From the NCBI GenBank assembly GCA_947646015.1, contig CANSEY010000012.1:1-64000 (forward strand): a stretch of DNA of 64,000 nucleotides. Direction: 5' to 3'. The position numbers were made by a program, and so were the translations under genes. Source of the DNA: an uncultured Bacteroides sp. (GTDB lineage: Bacteria > Bacteroidota > Bacteroidia > Bacteroidales > Bacteroidaceae). Within the stretch, counting starts at the first letter, position 1. Every line of letters begins with the position of its first letter. A model generated the notes under the pieces. That model did no database searches, had not been told where the DNA came from, and saw only the letters and a list, made by a program, of their open reading frames with translations. This document shows, piece after piece, positions 42,413 to 50,229 of the stretch.

Positions 42413-43726
42413 ATGAATATAGCAATGACCGGAGCCACCGGATATATAGGCAAACATCTTTCTAACTATCTGACCGAAAAGGGTGGACATCGGATCATTC
42501 CTTTGGGAAGAGCGATGTTTCGGGAAGGTATGTCCGGACTTTTGGTTCAGACGCTGACGCATTGCGATGTCATTATAAATCTGGCAGGCGCTCCTATCAA
42601 TCAGCGCTGGACGCCGGAACATAAACAACAGCTTTTCAATAGCCGGATAACGGTAACACACCGCATTATCCGTGCCTTGAATGCAGTCAAAACCAAACCG
42701 AAACTTATGATTTCGGCCTCTGCTGTAGGATATTACCCCTCTTTGGTGGAATCGGACGAGTATACACAGACTCGTGGCGATGGTTTTCTGTCCGATCTTT
42801 GTTATGCGTGGGAGAAGGAAGCGAAGCGTTGTCCGCAACCGACCAGGCTTGTCATTACCCGTTTCGGTGTAGTGCTTTCTCCCGATGGGGGAGCGATGCA
42901 ACAGATGCTTCGCCCGCTACGCGCAACAAAGGTTGCCGCCGTCATAGGGCCGGGTACGCAACCTTTTCCGTGGATAGATATTCGTGACCTTTGTCGTGCC
43001 ATGGCCTTCTTTATTGAAAATGAAGAGTTGAGAGGTGTTTTCAATTTGGTTGCTCCTCAAGCAGTTTCACAGTCCACGTTTACACGTGCGATGGGAAAGG
43101 CGTATCATGCGTGGACAACTTTGATTGTTCCGCAAACGGTCTTTCGTTTGCTCTACGGTGAAGCCGCCTCTTTTCTGACAGCCGGACAGAGTGTGCGTCC
43201 TACACGTTTGCTGGAAGCCGGATTCCATTTTTCCGTTCCTACCATAGAGAAGTTGTTTGAGGAGACAGATCACAGTACGGTAGATCGGCTTGATCTGAAA
43301 CGCTATATGGGGCTTTGGTACGAGATAGCCCGTTATGATCATCGTTTCGAACGTGGGCTTATGGAAGTGACCGCTACTTATACCCTCCGTTCCGATGGAA
43401 CAATTCGTGTTGAGAATCGGGGATATAAACGCAATTCCCCTTACGATATTTGTAAAACAGCCACTGGACACGCCAAGATTCCCGACCCTGCACAGCCCGG
43501 TAAACTGAAAGTCTCTTTTTTCTTGAATTTCTATTCCGATTATTATGTGATGGAATTGGATCAGGAGAATTACAATTATGCTCTTATAGGCAGCAGTACC
43601 GATAAATATCTCTGGATATTGAGTCGGACGCCCCAACTGCCGGAAGATATAAAAAAGAAATTAGTAACTGCCGCCGAACGTCGTGGCTATGATACGAATC
43701 GGCTACAATGGATTGAACAACTTTAA
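42413..43726 (+). CDS. TIGR01777-type SDR epimerase fused to a lipocalin
   Basis: A 437-residue two-domain protein. Residues 1 to about 285 are a YfcH/SulA-like NAD-dependent epimerase-type domain (MTGATGYIGKHL; NLAGAPINQRWTPEHKQ; SASAVGYYP). Residues about 290-437 are a bacterial lipocalin (Blc type) with the GLWYEIARYDHRFERG motif and the ALIGSSTDKYLWILSR strand. Normal lipocalins of this type are separate outer-membrane lipoproteins; here there is no signal peptide, so the domain is cytoplasmic. The GNAT gene follows by 10 bp. Confidence 0.92.
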   Translation: MNIAMTGATGYIGKHLSNYLTEKGGHRIIPLGRAMFREGMSGLLVQTLTHCDVIINLAGAPINQRWTPEHKQQLFNSRITVTHRIIRALNAVKTKPKLMISASAVGYYPSLVESDEYTQTRGDGFLSDLCYAWEKEAKRCPQPTRLVITRFGVVLSPDGGAMQQMLRPLRATKVAAVIGPGTQPFPWIDIRDLCRAMAFFIENEELRGVFNLVAPQAVSQSTFTRAMGKAYHAWTTLIVPQTVFRLLYGEAASFLTAGQSVRPTRLLEAGFHFSVPTIEKLFEETDHSTVDRLDLKRYMGLWYEIARYDHRFERGLMEVTATYTLRSDGTIRVENRGYKRNSPYDICKTATGHAKIPDPAQPGKLKVSFFLNFYSDYYVMELDQENYNYALIGSSTDKYLWILSRTPQLPEDIKKKLVTAAERRGYDTNRLQWIEQL

Positions 43727-43736
43727 AATAAACATT

Positions 43737-44009
43737 ATGGATTACAAAATTACTCATCAGCCCGAACAGAAACTATTCAAGACGGAAGTCGACGGTCGTA
43801 CCGCATTTGTAGAATATCGCCTGTTAGGTGATTATCTTGATATTATTCACACGATTGTCCCTAAACCGATAGAAGGATGCGGAATTGCTGCCGCACTGGT
43901 GAAAGCTGCTTACGACTTTGCACTCGCCAACGGGATGAAACCGAAAGCTACCTGCTCCTATGCAGTGAGGTGGCTTGAACGCCATCCGGAAATGAATGCG
44001 GATAGTTGA
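43737..44009 (+). CDS. GNAT-like N-acetyltransferase (YjdJ type)
   Basis: A 90-residue protein with the short Gcn5-related fold: an IHTIVPKPIEGCGIAAALVKAAYDFA segment (split at the acetyl-CoA loop EGCGIA) and a final CSYAVRWLERHPE. These small proteins acetylate unknown amines. The start at 43737 (MDYKITHQPEQ) lies 10 bp after the SDR-lipocalin stop; an in-frame earlier ATG lies inside that gene. Confidence 0.86.
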   Translation: MDYKITHQPEQKLFKTEVDGRTAFVEYRLLGDYLDIIHTIVPKPIEGCGIAAALVKAAYDFALANGMKPKATCSYAVRWLERHPEMNADS

Positions 44010-44016
44010 ATAAATA

Positions 44017-44113
44017 GGGGCTGACCTAAAAGCACGAAAAGTCATTTTCTCTTTGCTGTAATGGATATTTGTGACAAAGATACGTTTGGAAGAAGAACTT
44101 TCGGGTCAGTCCC
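44017..44113. terminator. Long-loop hairpin between convergent genes
   Basis: GGGGCTGACCT (44017-44027) pairs with GGGTCAGTCCC (44103-44113), with two G-T wobbles, across a 75-nt loop, followed by TTTTTAG. It may terminate the GNAT gene on the plus strand. The large loop is unusual for a terminator. Confidence 0.5.
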
Positions 44114-44121
44114 TTTTTAGC

Positions 44122-44391
44122 CTATTGTTTCCATCTCTTTAGTTGAGGGAAGAACTCTTTCATCGTTGCCCGCGCCTCTTCTATAGTGTACTTTACTTCC
44201 GAATCCTTATTAAACTCCTCAAGGTAGTTCAGGTTGAGCTCAATCATTTCATCCATTGTGCATTCTTTGGTAAAATGCCCGTCTGCATAGCAATACTGGC
44301 AATACTCTTCATTCTTGCTGCCGTCTGCTTCTGTTCCGAATGTCGTTTCATCAATTGGCATAGCACAACACTGACAAATTTTCTGTTCCAT
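44122..44391 (-). CDS. Small zinc-ribbon protein
   Basis: An 89-residue protein with two cysteine clusters: CQCCAMP near residue 6 and CQYCYADG near residue 31, giving a treble-clef zinc ribbon. The rest is a charged helical tail (MDEMIELNLNYLEEFNKDSEV). It matches the putative zinc ribbon family PF12674. Function unknown. A box TATATTTG (minus strand, 44449-44456) lies 58 bp before the start. Confidence 0.85.
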   Translation of the reverse strand: MEQKICQCCAMPIDETTFGTEADGSKNEEYCQYCYADGHFTKECTMDEMIELNLNYLEEFNKDSEVKYTIEEARATMKEFFPQLKRWKQ

Positions 44392-44491
44392 TTTTTATTG
44401 ATTTTAAGTGAGTAAAAGCATGATAAATAATTCTCTTTTATCTGTTTACAAATATAGTTACTTTCAATAAGTTCTCAGTTATCCGATCTTG

Positions 44492-45223
44492 CTATTTTGT
44501 TTTTACCGGCAAACGTTTCCATATCCATCGGGGAATCATTCGCCAGAAGAATACGAGAATACGATAACGTCCGTCAATGATAGCTACCCGCTGTTTCCGA
44601 TGAAGTGCGCGTACAATGTCGCGGCCTACCTGGTCGGTTTTCATCAGCATAGGATAATGCTTTCCGTCATTCAGCAAGTCAGTGGCTACAAATCCCGGAC
44701 GAATATCGGTAAAGTGAATGTTTAACTTTTGCAGGTGGGCGAGTTGTTCAAGAGCATCGATGTATGTATTCTGAAAGCGCTTCGTTGCAGAATAGGCAGG
44801 GGCAACTCCCAGACCTTTAGTTCCGGCAATCGAACTGATGACAGCCAGGTGTCCGCCTCCATTGTTCTTAAAATAGGAAAAAGCGGTATCCACCATTCGT
44901 GTGAAGCCTTCGACATTGGTACGTGCGGTATTCAGCTCGATTTCCATCTTCAAATCCATATTTTGGAAACCGATGCCGGAACTGAGCAGAAATAAATCCA
45001 TACCGCCCAATTGATGGATAAGCGCATCCAGCTTTCCGGCACTGTCTTCCTGAGTGACGTCCAGTGATTGAATTTTTATCTGTTCCGGTGCGATTTGCCG
45101 GAAATCTTCGAGAGCTGACTGGCGTCTGCCCGCTATGCCGATCTGCCATCCTTCGGACAGGAGGCGTTGGGCAACTTCCTTTCCGATACCGGAGGTGGCG
45201 CCTATGATAATGGCTCGTTTCAT
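44492..45223 (-). CDS. Short-chain dehydrogenase/reductase
   Basis: A 243-residue classical SDR. The cofactor motif is IGATSGIGKEV near residue 8; a NAG-like turn appears as LLSSGIG; the catalytic set is Ser in ISSIAG, Tyr and Lys in YSATKRF. It would oxidise or reduce an alcohol or ketone with NAD(P); substrate unknown. The start at 45223 places the Rossmann motif at the N-terminus. A longer ORF to 45319 reads through repeat array D and was not accepted. Confidence 0.9.
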   Translation of the reverse strand: MKRAIIIGATSGIGKEVAQRLLSEGWQIGIAGRRQSALEDFRQIAPEQIKIQSLDVTQEDSAGKLDALIHQLGGMDLFLLSSGIGFQNMDLKMEIELNTARTNVEGFTRMVDTAFSYFKNNGGGHLAVISSIAGTKGLGVAPAYSATKRFQNTYIDALEQLAHLQKLNIHFTDIRPGFVATDLLNDGKHYPMLMKTDQVGRDIVRALHRKQRVAIIDGRYRILVFFWRMIPRWIWKRLPVKTK

Positions 45224-45233
45224 CTTTTTGGAA

Positions 45234-45241
45234 CAAAGATA
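45234..45241 (-). promoter_or_regulatory. -7 promoter box for the SDR gene
   Basis: TATCTTTG on the minus strand, ten bases before the ATG. Array D begins eight bases upstream of it. Confidence 0.5.
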
Positions 45242-45248
45242 GTCAAAT

Positions 45249-45327
45249 CTTTCTATTTTGAAAGGAGAACTTTCCATTTTGAAAGCCATCCTTTTCGTTT
45301 TGACAGGAAACCTTTTCATTTTGGTAG
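45249..45327. repeat. Array D: four imperfect palindromes at 21-bp spacing
   Basis: Units start at 45249, 45270, 45291 and 45312: CTTTC or CTTTT, then a six-base centre (TATTTT, CATTTT, CGTTTT, CATTTT), then GAAAG, GAAAG, GACAG, GGTAG. The first two are perfect inverted repeats; the others are decayed. It sits just upstream of the SDR -7 box. Spacing is 21 rather than 22, but the six-base centre is shared with arrays A and C. Confidence 0.65.
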
Positions 45328-45451
45328 GGTAGGAGTCTTCTCGTTTTTCAAAGCAGAAATAGTATGTTGCTGATAAATAGCAGCTTAAAAAAAATACGGC
45401 TGTTTTGGCATACTATTAGCTATGGGATTCGTGCAGAGTAATTCATGAGTT

Positions 45452-46957
45452 ATGGAAGAGTATATATCAGACAATAGTGTGTATGCGCGTGCTAAAAGCA
45501 ACAGCATGATCAATCCGAAAATGATAGGACGGGTGCTTGGGACGTTGCTTTTTATTGAGTTGGGAATGTTCCTTTTGTGTGCTGGTATTTCGTTGGGGTA
45601 CGGAGAGGATGATTATAAGTATTTTCTTTATACGTGTGTGATTAATGCCGTAGCAGGAGGATTATTATTGCTTTACGGACGGGGAGCGGAGAATAAGATG
45701 AGCCGCCGGGACGGATATTGTGTCGTCACTCTTTCATGGATATTCTTTACCGTTTTCGGGATGCTTCCTTTTTATTTCAGCGGGAGCATTGATACCATCA
45801 CCAATGCTTTCTTCGAAACGATGTCCGGATTCACTACCACAGGAGCTACGATACTCGATGATATCGAGTCCCTTTCACATGGGATGCTGTTTTGGCGAAG
45901 CCTGACGCAGTGGATTGGTGGACTGGGGATTGTCTTTTTTACGATTGCTATTCTCCCGATCTTTACCACAGGCGGCGTACAGCTCTTTTCTGCCGAGACT
46001 ACCGGAGTGACTCATGACCGCACGCATCCCAAAATCAATGTAATGGCGAAATGGCTGTGGACTGTTTATCTGATATTGACCGTTTCGGAGACGATCCTGC
46101 TGATGTTTGGCGGAATGGATTTATTTGATGCCATTTGTCAATCATTTGCTACTACGGCGACAGGAGGATATTCTACCAAACAAAACAGTATTTCTTACTG
46201 GAATTCTCCGTATATCGAGTATGTTGTCGCTATCTTTATGATTATCTCCAGTATTAACTTTTCCTTATTCCTGATGTGTCTGAAAGGAAAAGTCGGCCGC
46301 TTGTTTAAAGATGAAGAAACGCATTGGTTTCTGGGCTCTGTCGGGATATTGACATTGCTTATCACTTTGGCACTCGTATTTCAGAACAACTATGGATGGG
46401 AGCTGGCTTTTCGTAAATCATTGTTTCAGGTAGCTACAGTGCATACATCCTGCGGCTTTGCGACGGATGACTATAATTTGTGGCCTCCTTTCACGTGGCT
46501 GTTGCTGTTTATAGCGATGCTTTCGGGAGGTTGTACGGGATCTACCAGCGGAGGTATCAAGAATATGCGGTTACTGATTGTGGCGCGGACCATCCGGAAT
46601 GAATTCAAACATCTGCTTCATCCGAATGCGGTGCTTCCGGTACGGGTTAACAAACAAACCGTATCTTCTTCCATCGTAACGACTGTATTACTGTTCTTTG
46701 CTTTTTATCTGGTGATTATTCTGATCGGCTGGACGATTCTTTTATTTTTAGGAGTCGGTTTCTCCGAATCGGTCAGTACGGTAATCTCCAGTATCGGTAA
46801 CGTGGGACCGGGTTTGGGTAGTTGCGGTCCCGCATACTCGTGGAATTCTTTGCCGGACTTGGCAAAATGGGTTCTTTCTTTTCTGATGTTGATAGGCAGA
46901 CTGGAACTTTTCAGCGTTCTGTTACTCTTTTATCCGGGATTCTGGAAAAACCGTTAA
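45452..46957 (+). CDS. trkH: TrkH family potassium uptake protein
   Basis: A 501-residue transporter with four repeated membrane-pore-membrane units. Selectivity loops are seen as SGFTTTGATI, ATGGYSTKQNS, HTSCGFATDD and SSIGNVGPGLG. It takes up potassium, usually with a cytoplasmic TrkA subunit, which is not encoded nearby. The N-terminus (MEEYISDNSVYARAKS) extends about 20 residues before the first helix, so a later start cannot be excluded. It ends 28 bp from the convergent YgbA-like gene. Confidence 0.92.
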   Translation: MEEYISDNSVYARAKSNSMINPKMIGRVLGTLLFIELGMFLLCAGISLGYGEDDYKYFLYTCVINAVAGGLLLLYGRGAENKMSRRDGYCVVTLSWIFFTVFGMLPFYFSGSIDTITNAFFETMSGFTTTGATILDDIESLSHGMLFWRSLTQWIGGLGIVFFTIAILPIFTTGGVQLFSAETTGVTHDRTHPKINVMAKWLWTVYLILTVSETILLMFGGMDLFDAICQSFATTATGGYSTKQNSISYWNSPYIEYVVAIFMIISSINFSLFLMCLKGKVGRLFKDEETHWFLGSVGILTLLITLALVFQNNYGWELAFRKSLFQVATVHTSCGFATDDYNLWPPFTWLLLFIAMLSGGCTGSTSGGIKNMRLLIVARTIRNEFKHLLHPNAVLPVRVNKQTVSSSIVTTVLLFFAFYLVIILIGWTILLFLGVGFSESVSTVISSIGNVGPGLGSCGPAYSWNSLPDLAKWVLSFLMLIGRLELFSVLLLFYPGFWKNR

Positions 46958-46985
46958 GACTATTTTGCCGGTATAGCTTTGCCGC

Positions 46986-47291
46986 TCAGGAGAATAAATG
47001 GCGTATCGCCTCTAAAGGGGCATAGAATAACATTCTGGGACCGGAGAACCGCATAACCTCTCGCATCCGTTTGCGCATGGCAGGCTTATAACAATGTACG
47101 GGACACTTCTTGCACGAGCTTTTTTTCTCTCCGAACGGACAATGGTCAAGACGGGCATGTGCGTAGCGGAGCAACTCTTCGCACTTCGGACAAAGGGTTG
47201 CATTCTTCTCTTTTTTCCGGCAATAGAGACGGATCATGATCTCTACGGTTCTCTTTTCCTGAGTGATACGCGGTTTTTTATCTGTTTCCAT
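46986..47291 (-). CDS. ygbA: YgbA-like nitrous oxide-stimulated promoter family protein
   Basis: A 101-residue protein rich in cysteines: CPKCEELL, CPFGEKKSSCKKCPVHC, all conserved in the YgbA family (PF11756). The start METDKKPRITQEKRTVE was chosen because a promoter lies between it and an ATG at 47372. The family is associated with nitric oxide responses in other bacteria; the biochemical role is unknown, and the cysteines suggest metal or Fe-S binding. Confidence 0.88.
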   Translation of the reverse strand: METDKKPRITQEKRTVEIMIRLYCRKKEKNATLCPKCEELLRYAHARLDHCPFGEKKSSCKKCPVHCYKPAMRKRMREVMRFSGPRMLFYAPLEAIRHLFS

Positions 47292-47329
47292 TTGTTTTCT
47301 TTTGGCTTTGGAGGCTGGCTTCACTTCGG

Positions 47330-47362
47330 CAAAGATAATAAACTGATCGCATATTCTGCAAA
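47330..47362 (-). promoter_or_regulatory. Promoter of the YgbA-like gene
   Basis: On the minus strand TTTG (47359-47362), 21 bp, TATCTTTG (47330-47337). Full match to both elements. Confidence 0.7.
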
Positions 47363-47403
47363 GAACTTCCACTGGAATGATTGCCGTTGCTGGAAACTAT
47401 GCG

Positions 47404-47411
47404 TATCTTTG
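47404..47411 (+). promoter_or_regulatory. -7 promoter box 4 nt before a small zinc-ribbon gene
   Basis: TATCTTTG, then CGGC and ATG at 47416. Transcription would start at or next to the start codon. Confidence 0.55.
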
Positions 47412-47415
47412 CGGC

Positions 47416-47622
47416 ATGAGAAAGTTATTATGTCCGCAATGCAAGATTGCTGCCCTATATGTGGTGAATGACCGTAAAGAGCGTCTTTTGGTCTATGTAC
47501 TCGAAAATGGAGAAGTTGTGCCTAAAGATCCGGCAGCTTCCACCGATGGATTTGATTTGACGGAAGTTTATTGTCTGGGTTGTTCCTGGCATGGTTCGCC
47601 GAAAAGACTGGTGAAGAGATAG
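47416..47622 (+). CDS. Small zinc-ribbon-like hypothetical protein
   Basis: A 68-residue protein with two CxxC pairs (CPQC near residue 6 and CLGC near residue 55), consistent with one zinc ribbon. The middle (KERLLVYVLENGEVVPKDP) is a beta-hairpin-like segment. I do not recognise the family. An earlier in-frame ATG (47377) lies upstream of the -7 box and was not used. The mRNA may be leaderless. Confidence 0.72.
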   Translation: MRKLLCPQCKIAALYVVNDRKERLLVYVLENGEVVPKDPAASTDGFDLTEVYCLGCSWHGSPKRLVKR

Positions 47623-47706
47623 ACAGTTGCCGGCACTTCGTCTTTTTTTGATTTATGTCAATAAAAAGAGGGTGCGGGATTAGAATCTTTCAACCGGATT
47701 TTTCTG

Positions 47707-47714
47707 TATCTTTG
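47707..47714 (+). promoter_or_regulatory. -7 promoter box for the MATE gene
   Basis: TATCTTTG, 25 bp before the ATG at 47740. Confidence 0.5.
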
Positions 47715-47739
47715 CAGCCAATTTTTAGGACATAGACGT
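47707..47739 (+). other. Short leader of the MATE gene
   Basis: From the -7 box to the ATG is 33 bp with no further structure seen. Confidence 0.3.
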
Positions 47740-49098
47740 ATGGCAACTTCTAAAGAGATGACGGCAGGGCCGGCATTACCTCTGATTTTTAATTTCACTC
47801 TGCCGCTTTTGTTCGGCAATCTGTTGCAGCAAACGTATTCGCTTGTTGATGCTGCAATCGTAGGAAAGTTTTTGGGTATTAATGCGTTAGCCTCTGTCGG
47901 GGCTAGTACATCCGTTGTGTTTCTTATTCTGGGTTTCTGCAACGGATGTTGTGGAGGATTCGGTATCCCCGTGGCACAGAAGTTTGGGGCGAGGGATTAT
48001 AGTACGATGCGCAGTTACGTTTCCGTCAGTCTGCAACTTGCTGTTGTGATGTCTGTGGTCATAGCCATCTTTACCAGTATTTATTGTGCGGATATCCTAA
48101 AGATGATGCGTACACCAGAGAATATCTTTGAAGGAGCGTATGCTTATCTGCTTGTTACTTTTATTGGGATACCTTGTACTTTCTTTTATAATCTGTTGTC
48201 GAGCATTATCCGTGCTTTGGGAGATAGTAAGACACCTTTCTATTTCTTGGTACTGGCTACGGTGCTCAATATTATTCTCGATTTATTCTGTATTTTGGTA
48301 CTGGGCTGGGGAGTGATGGGAGCTGCCATTGCTACTGTCTTTTCGCAGGGAGTTTCCGCTTTTCTTTGTTACGTTTATATGTATCGGAAGTTTGACATTC
48401 TGCGGGGCACGCCGAAAGAACGGAAGTATCAGTCGAAGCTGGCGAAGACGTTGCTTTCCATTGGTGTTCCTATGGGATTGCAGTTCTCCATTACGGCCAT
48501 TGGCAGTATCATGCTTCAGAGTGCGAATAATGCGTTGGGTACGGCGTGTGTGGCAGCTTTTACTTCTGCGATGCGTATCAAAATGTTTTTTCTTTGTCCG
48601 TTGGAGAGTCTGGGTATGGCTATGGCTACCTTTAGCGGTCAGAATTACGGTGCCGGAAAGCCTGAACGTATTTGGTCGGGGATTAAAGCCAGCACGCTGA
48701 TGATGGTTATCTATACAGCCGTCACTTTCTTGATTCTGATGCTGGGAGCCAAATCTTTTGCCTTGATTTTTGTTGATCCGTCGGAAATTGAGATCTTGGA
48801 GAAAACAGAACTTTTCCTGCATATATCAGTCTCTTTCTTCCCGATGCTTGGGTTACTTTGTATCCTGCGCTATACCATTCAAGGGGTGGGATATACTAAT
48901 CTCGCCATGTTTTCGGGAGTGTCGGAGATGATTGCACGCATTCTCGTCAGTATTTATGCCGTGCCGGCTTTCGGCTTTATCGCTGTTTGTTACGGTGATC
49001 CGATGGCATGGATAGCGGCTGATTTGTTTTTGATTCCTGCATTTATTTATGTTTATCGCAGGTTGAAACGTCAGGTGCTGACAAGTGTCGTTGCATAA
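47740..49098 (+). CDS. MATE family efflux transporter
   Basis: A 452-residue membrane protein with twelve predicted helices in two homologous halves. GNLLQQTYSLVDAAIVGKFLG near residue 26 and the second-half GSIMLQSANNALGTACVAAFTSAMRI (split) are typical of the DinF/NorM-type MATE transporters that export drugs or organic cations using sodium or protons. The substrate cannot be inferred. A long bidirectional terminator follows. Confidence 0.93.
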   Translation: MATSKEMTAGPALPLIFNFTLPLLFGNLLQQTYSLVDAAIVGKFLGINALASVGASTSVVFLILGFCNGCCGGFGIPVAQKFGARDYSTMRSYVSVSLQLAVVMSVVIAIFTSIYCADILKMMRTPENIFEGAYAYLLVTFIGIPCTFFYNLLSSIIRALGDSKTPFYFLVLATVLNIILDLFCILVLGWGVMGAAIATVFSQGVSAFLCYVYMYRKFDILRGTPKERKYQSKLAKTLLSIGVPMGLQFSITAIGSIMLQSANNALGTACVAAFTSAMRIKMFFLCPLESLGMAMATFSGQNYGAGKPERIWSGIKASTLMMVIYTAVTFLILMLGAKSFALIFVDPSEIEILEKTELFLHISVSFFPMLGLLCILRYTIQGVGYTNLAMFSGVSEMIARILVSIYAVPAFGFIAVCYGDPMAWIAADLFLIPAFIYVYRRLKRQVLTSVVA

Positions 49099-49101
49099 TT
49101 G

Positions 49102-49161
49102 AAGTGTGTGTCAAAAGTCAATATACCCGTAGGGGAGTTTAGTTACTTTTGACACACACTT
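49102..49161. terminator. Bidirectional terminator between MATE and fimbrillin genes
   Basis: AAGTGTGTGTCAAAAGT (49102-49118) is the exact reverse complement of 49145-49161. The 17-bp stem has a 26-nt loop and lies between convergent stop codons. Confidence 0.8.
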
Positions 49162-49170
49162 TATCATATT

Positions 49171-50148
49171 TTAGTCTTGTATCGGATACAGCGGGTTACC
49201 GCTTTCATCTACATCCGTCCAGTCTTTTACGCTCACGTTACCGAATGATACGGAGTTTTCGTTGATTACTGCACGGAAAAGATATGAATTTCCGGCAGCC
49301 AGAATATTGTCTGGCGGGATAATGGTCGTATTGTAAGTACGTGAGAAACTTTCTCCGTTGACCATCAGTTCCATCGTTAAAGCCATCGGGTCGGAACTTT
49401 TCAGCGGAAGCATGATATATTGAACCGTGAAATCATTGATTCCCATGTCGGCAGGCTTATCGTAACTGACTTCTGAAGAAATGATCCCTGTTGACAGATC
49501 CATGAAAGCTCCCGGTTTCGTGGGAGTAATAGTGGCGGAGAGTACTTTGTTGAGTGTAATATTCTCACCTCCCGTTATGGTTATCACGACCTGAGTGGCT
49601 ACGTGCTGGTAAGTGATGGGAATGTTGACTTGTGAACTGGTCACATCCTGATGCAGGGCATGCCACCACAGATAATCCACCCCATTGGATAATGCTTCGG
49701 ACTTGCCGTTGGTAAAGCTAGGAGCGGGGTTGCTGGAATTACAGGAAACCGCATAAAAACTATAGATATCATTACTGAGATACATTTTATAACTTTGTAT
49801 TCCCGTCAAAACTCCGGGAGAAGAAGTGATATAGTTGCCTTCACCGACAGGCTCTCCCTCTATCGTATTGGTGGTATTGGAAGGGTAGGCACATAACCAG
49901 CTCTGCAATCCTTTTCCCATCGGAGACATGGCACGCGTTATATTTCTTCCTTCTACGGAAGCACTGAAAGTAATGAGTGCATCTTTTTTGTCAGGATTGT
50001 CATTGTTTCCCTCTTCTCCGCCACTATTTTCTTCTCCGTTCGGATAGGCAACATCCATATAAATGTTGTTTTTGGAGCAGGCTCCTAACAGCAGCACCGC
50101 CAGTGCGGATACTGCCAGATACTTTGTAATTCGAAACTTAAAATTCAT
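49171..50148 (-). CDS. Fimbrillin-family (FimA/Mfa-like) lipoprotein
   Basis: A 325-residue lipoprotein with lipobox LLGAC (Cys24), a Gly/Glu/Asn-rich spacer, and a beta-sandwich body (ALITFSASVEGRNITRA; a late AGNSYLFRAVINENSVSFG). The C-terminal VSVKDWTDVDESGNPLYP is typical of Bacteroides fimbrillin-like proteins, which build or tip cell-surface pili. No usher or tip partners are adjacent. A perfect 12-bp hairpin ends 7 nt before its start codon, suggesting translational control. Confidence 0.85.
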   Translation of the reverse strand: MNFKFRITKYLAVSALAVLLLGACSKNNIYMDVAYPNGEENSGGEEGNNDNPDKKDALITFSASVEGRNITRAMSPMGKGLQSWLCAYPSNTTNTIEGEPVGEGNYITSSPGVLTGIQSYKMYLSNDIYSFYAVSCNSSNPAPSFTNGKSEALSNGVDYLWWHALHQDVTSSQVNIPITYQHVATQVVITITGGENITLNKVLSATITPTKPGAFMDLSTGIISSEVSYDKPADMGINDFTVQYIMLPLKSSDPMALTMELMVNGESFSRTYNTTIIPPDNILAAGNSYLFRAVINENSVSFGNVSVKDWTDVDESGNPLYPIQD

Positions 50149-50155
50149 AGTCAGG

Positions 50156-50202
50156 TTCTTTTTGAAAGTTAGTAATTACCCCTATATACATTTCAAAAAG
50201 AA
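50156..50202 (-). promoter_or_regulatory. 12-bp hairpin just before the fimbrillin start codon
   Basis: TTCTTTTTGAAA (50156-50167) and TTTCAAAAAGAA (50191-50202) are exact reverse complements with a 23-nt loop. In the transcript it ends 7 nt before the ATG. It could end the rluA transcript or hide the ribosome landing site; there is no T-run. Confidence 0.5.
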
Positions 50203-50229
50203 TTTAGTTCATATCGGAAGAAACTATTT

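Noticed and set aside
42120-42453. Short ORFs on both strands across array C
   Set aside because: They consist mainly of the palindromic repeat read in frame and have no family features or promoter.
45224-45319. N-terminal extension of the SDR protein with 7-residue repeats
   Set aside because: It is array D translated; the Rossmann motif begins right after the ATG at 45223 and the -7 box lies between.
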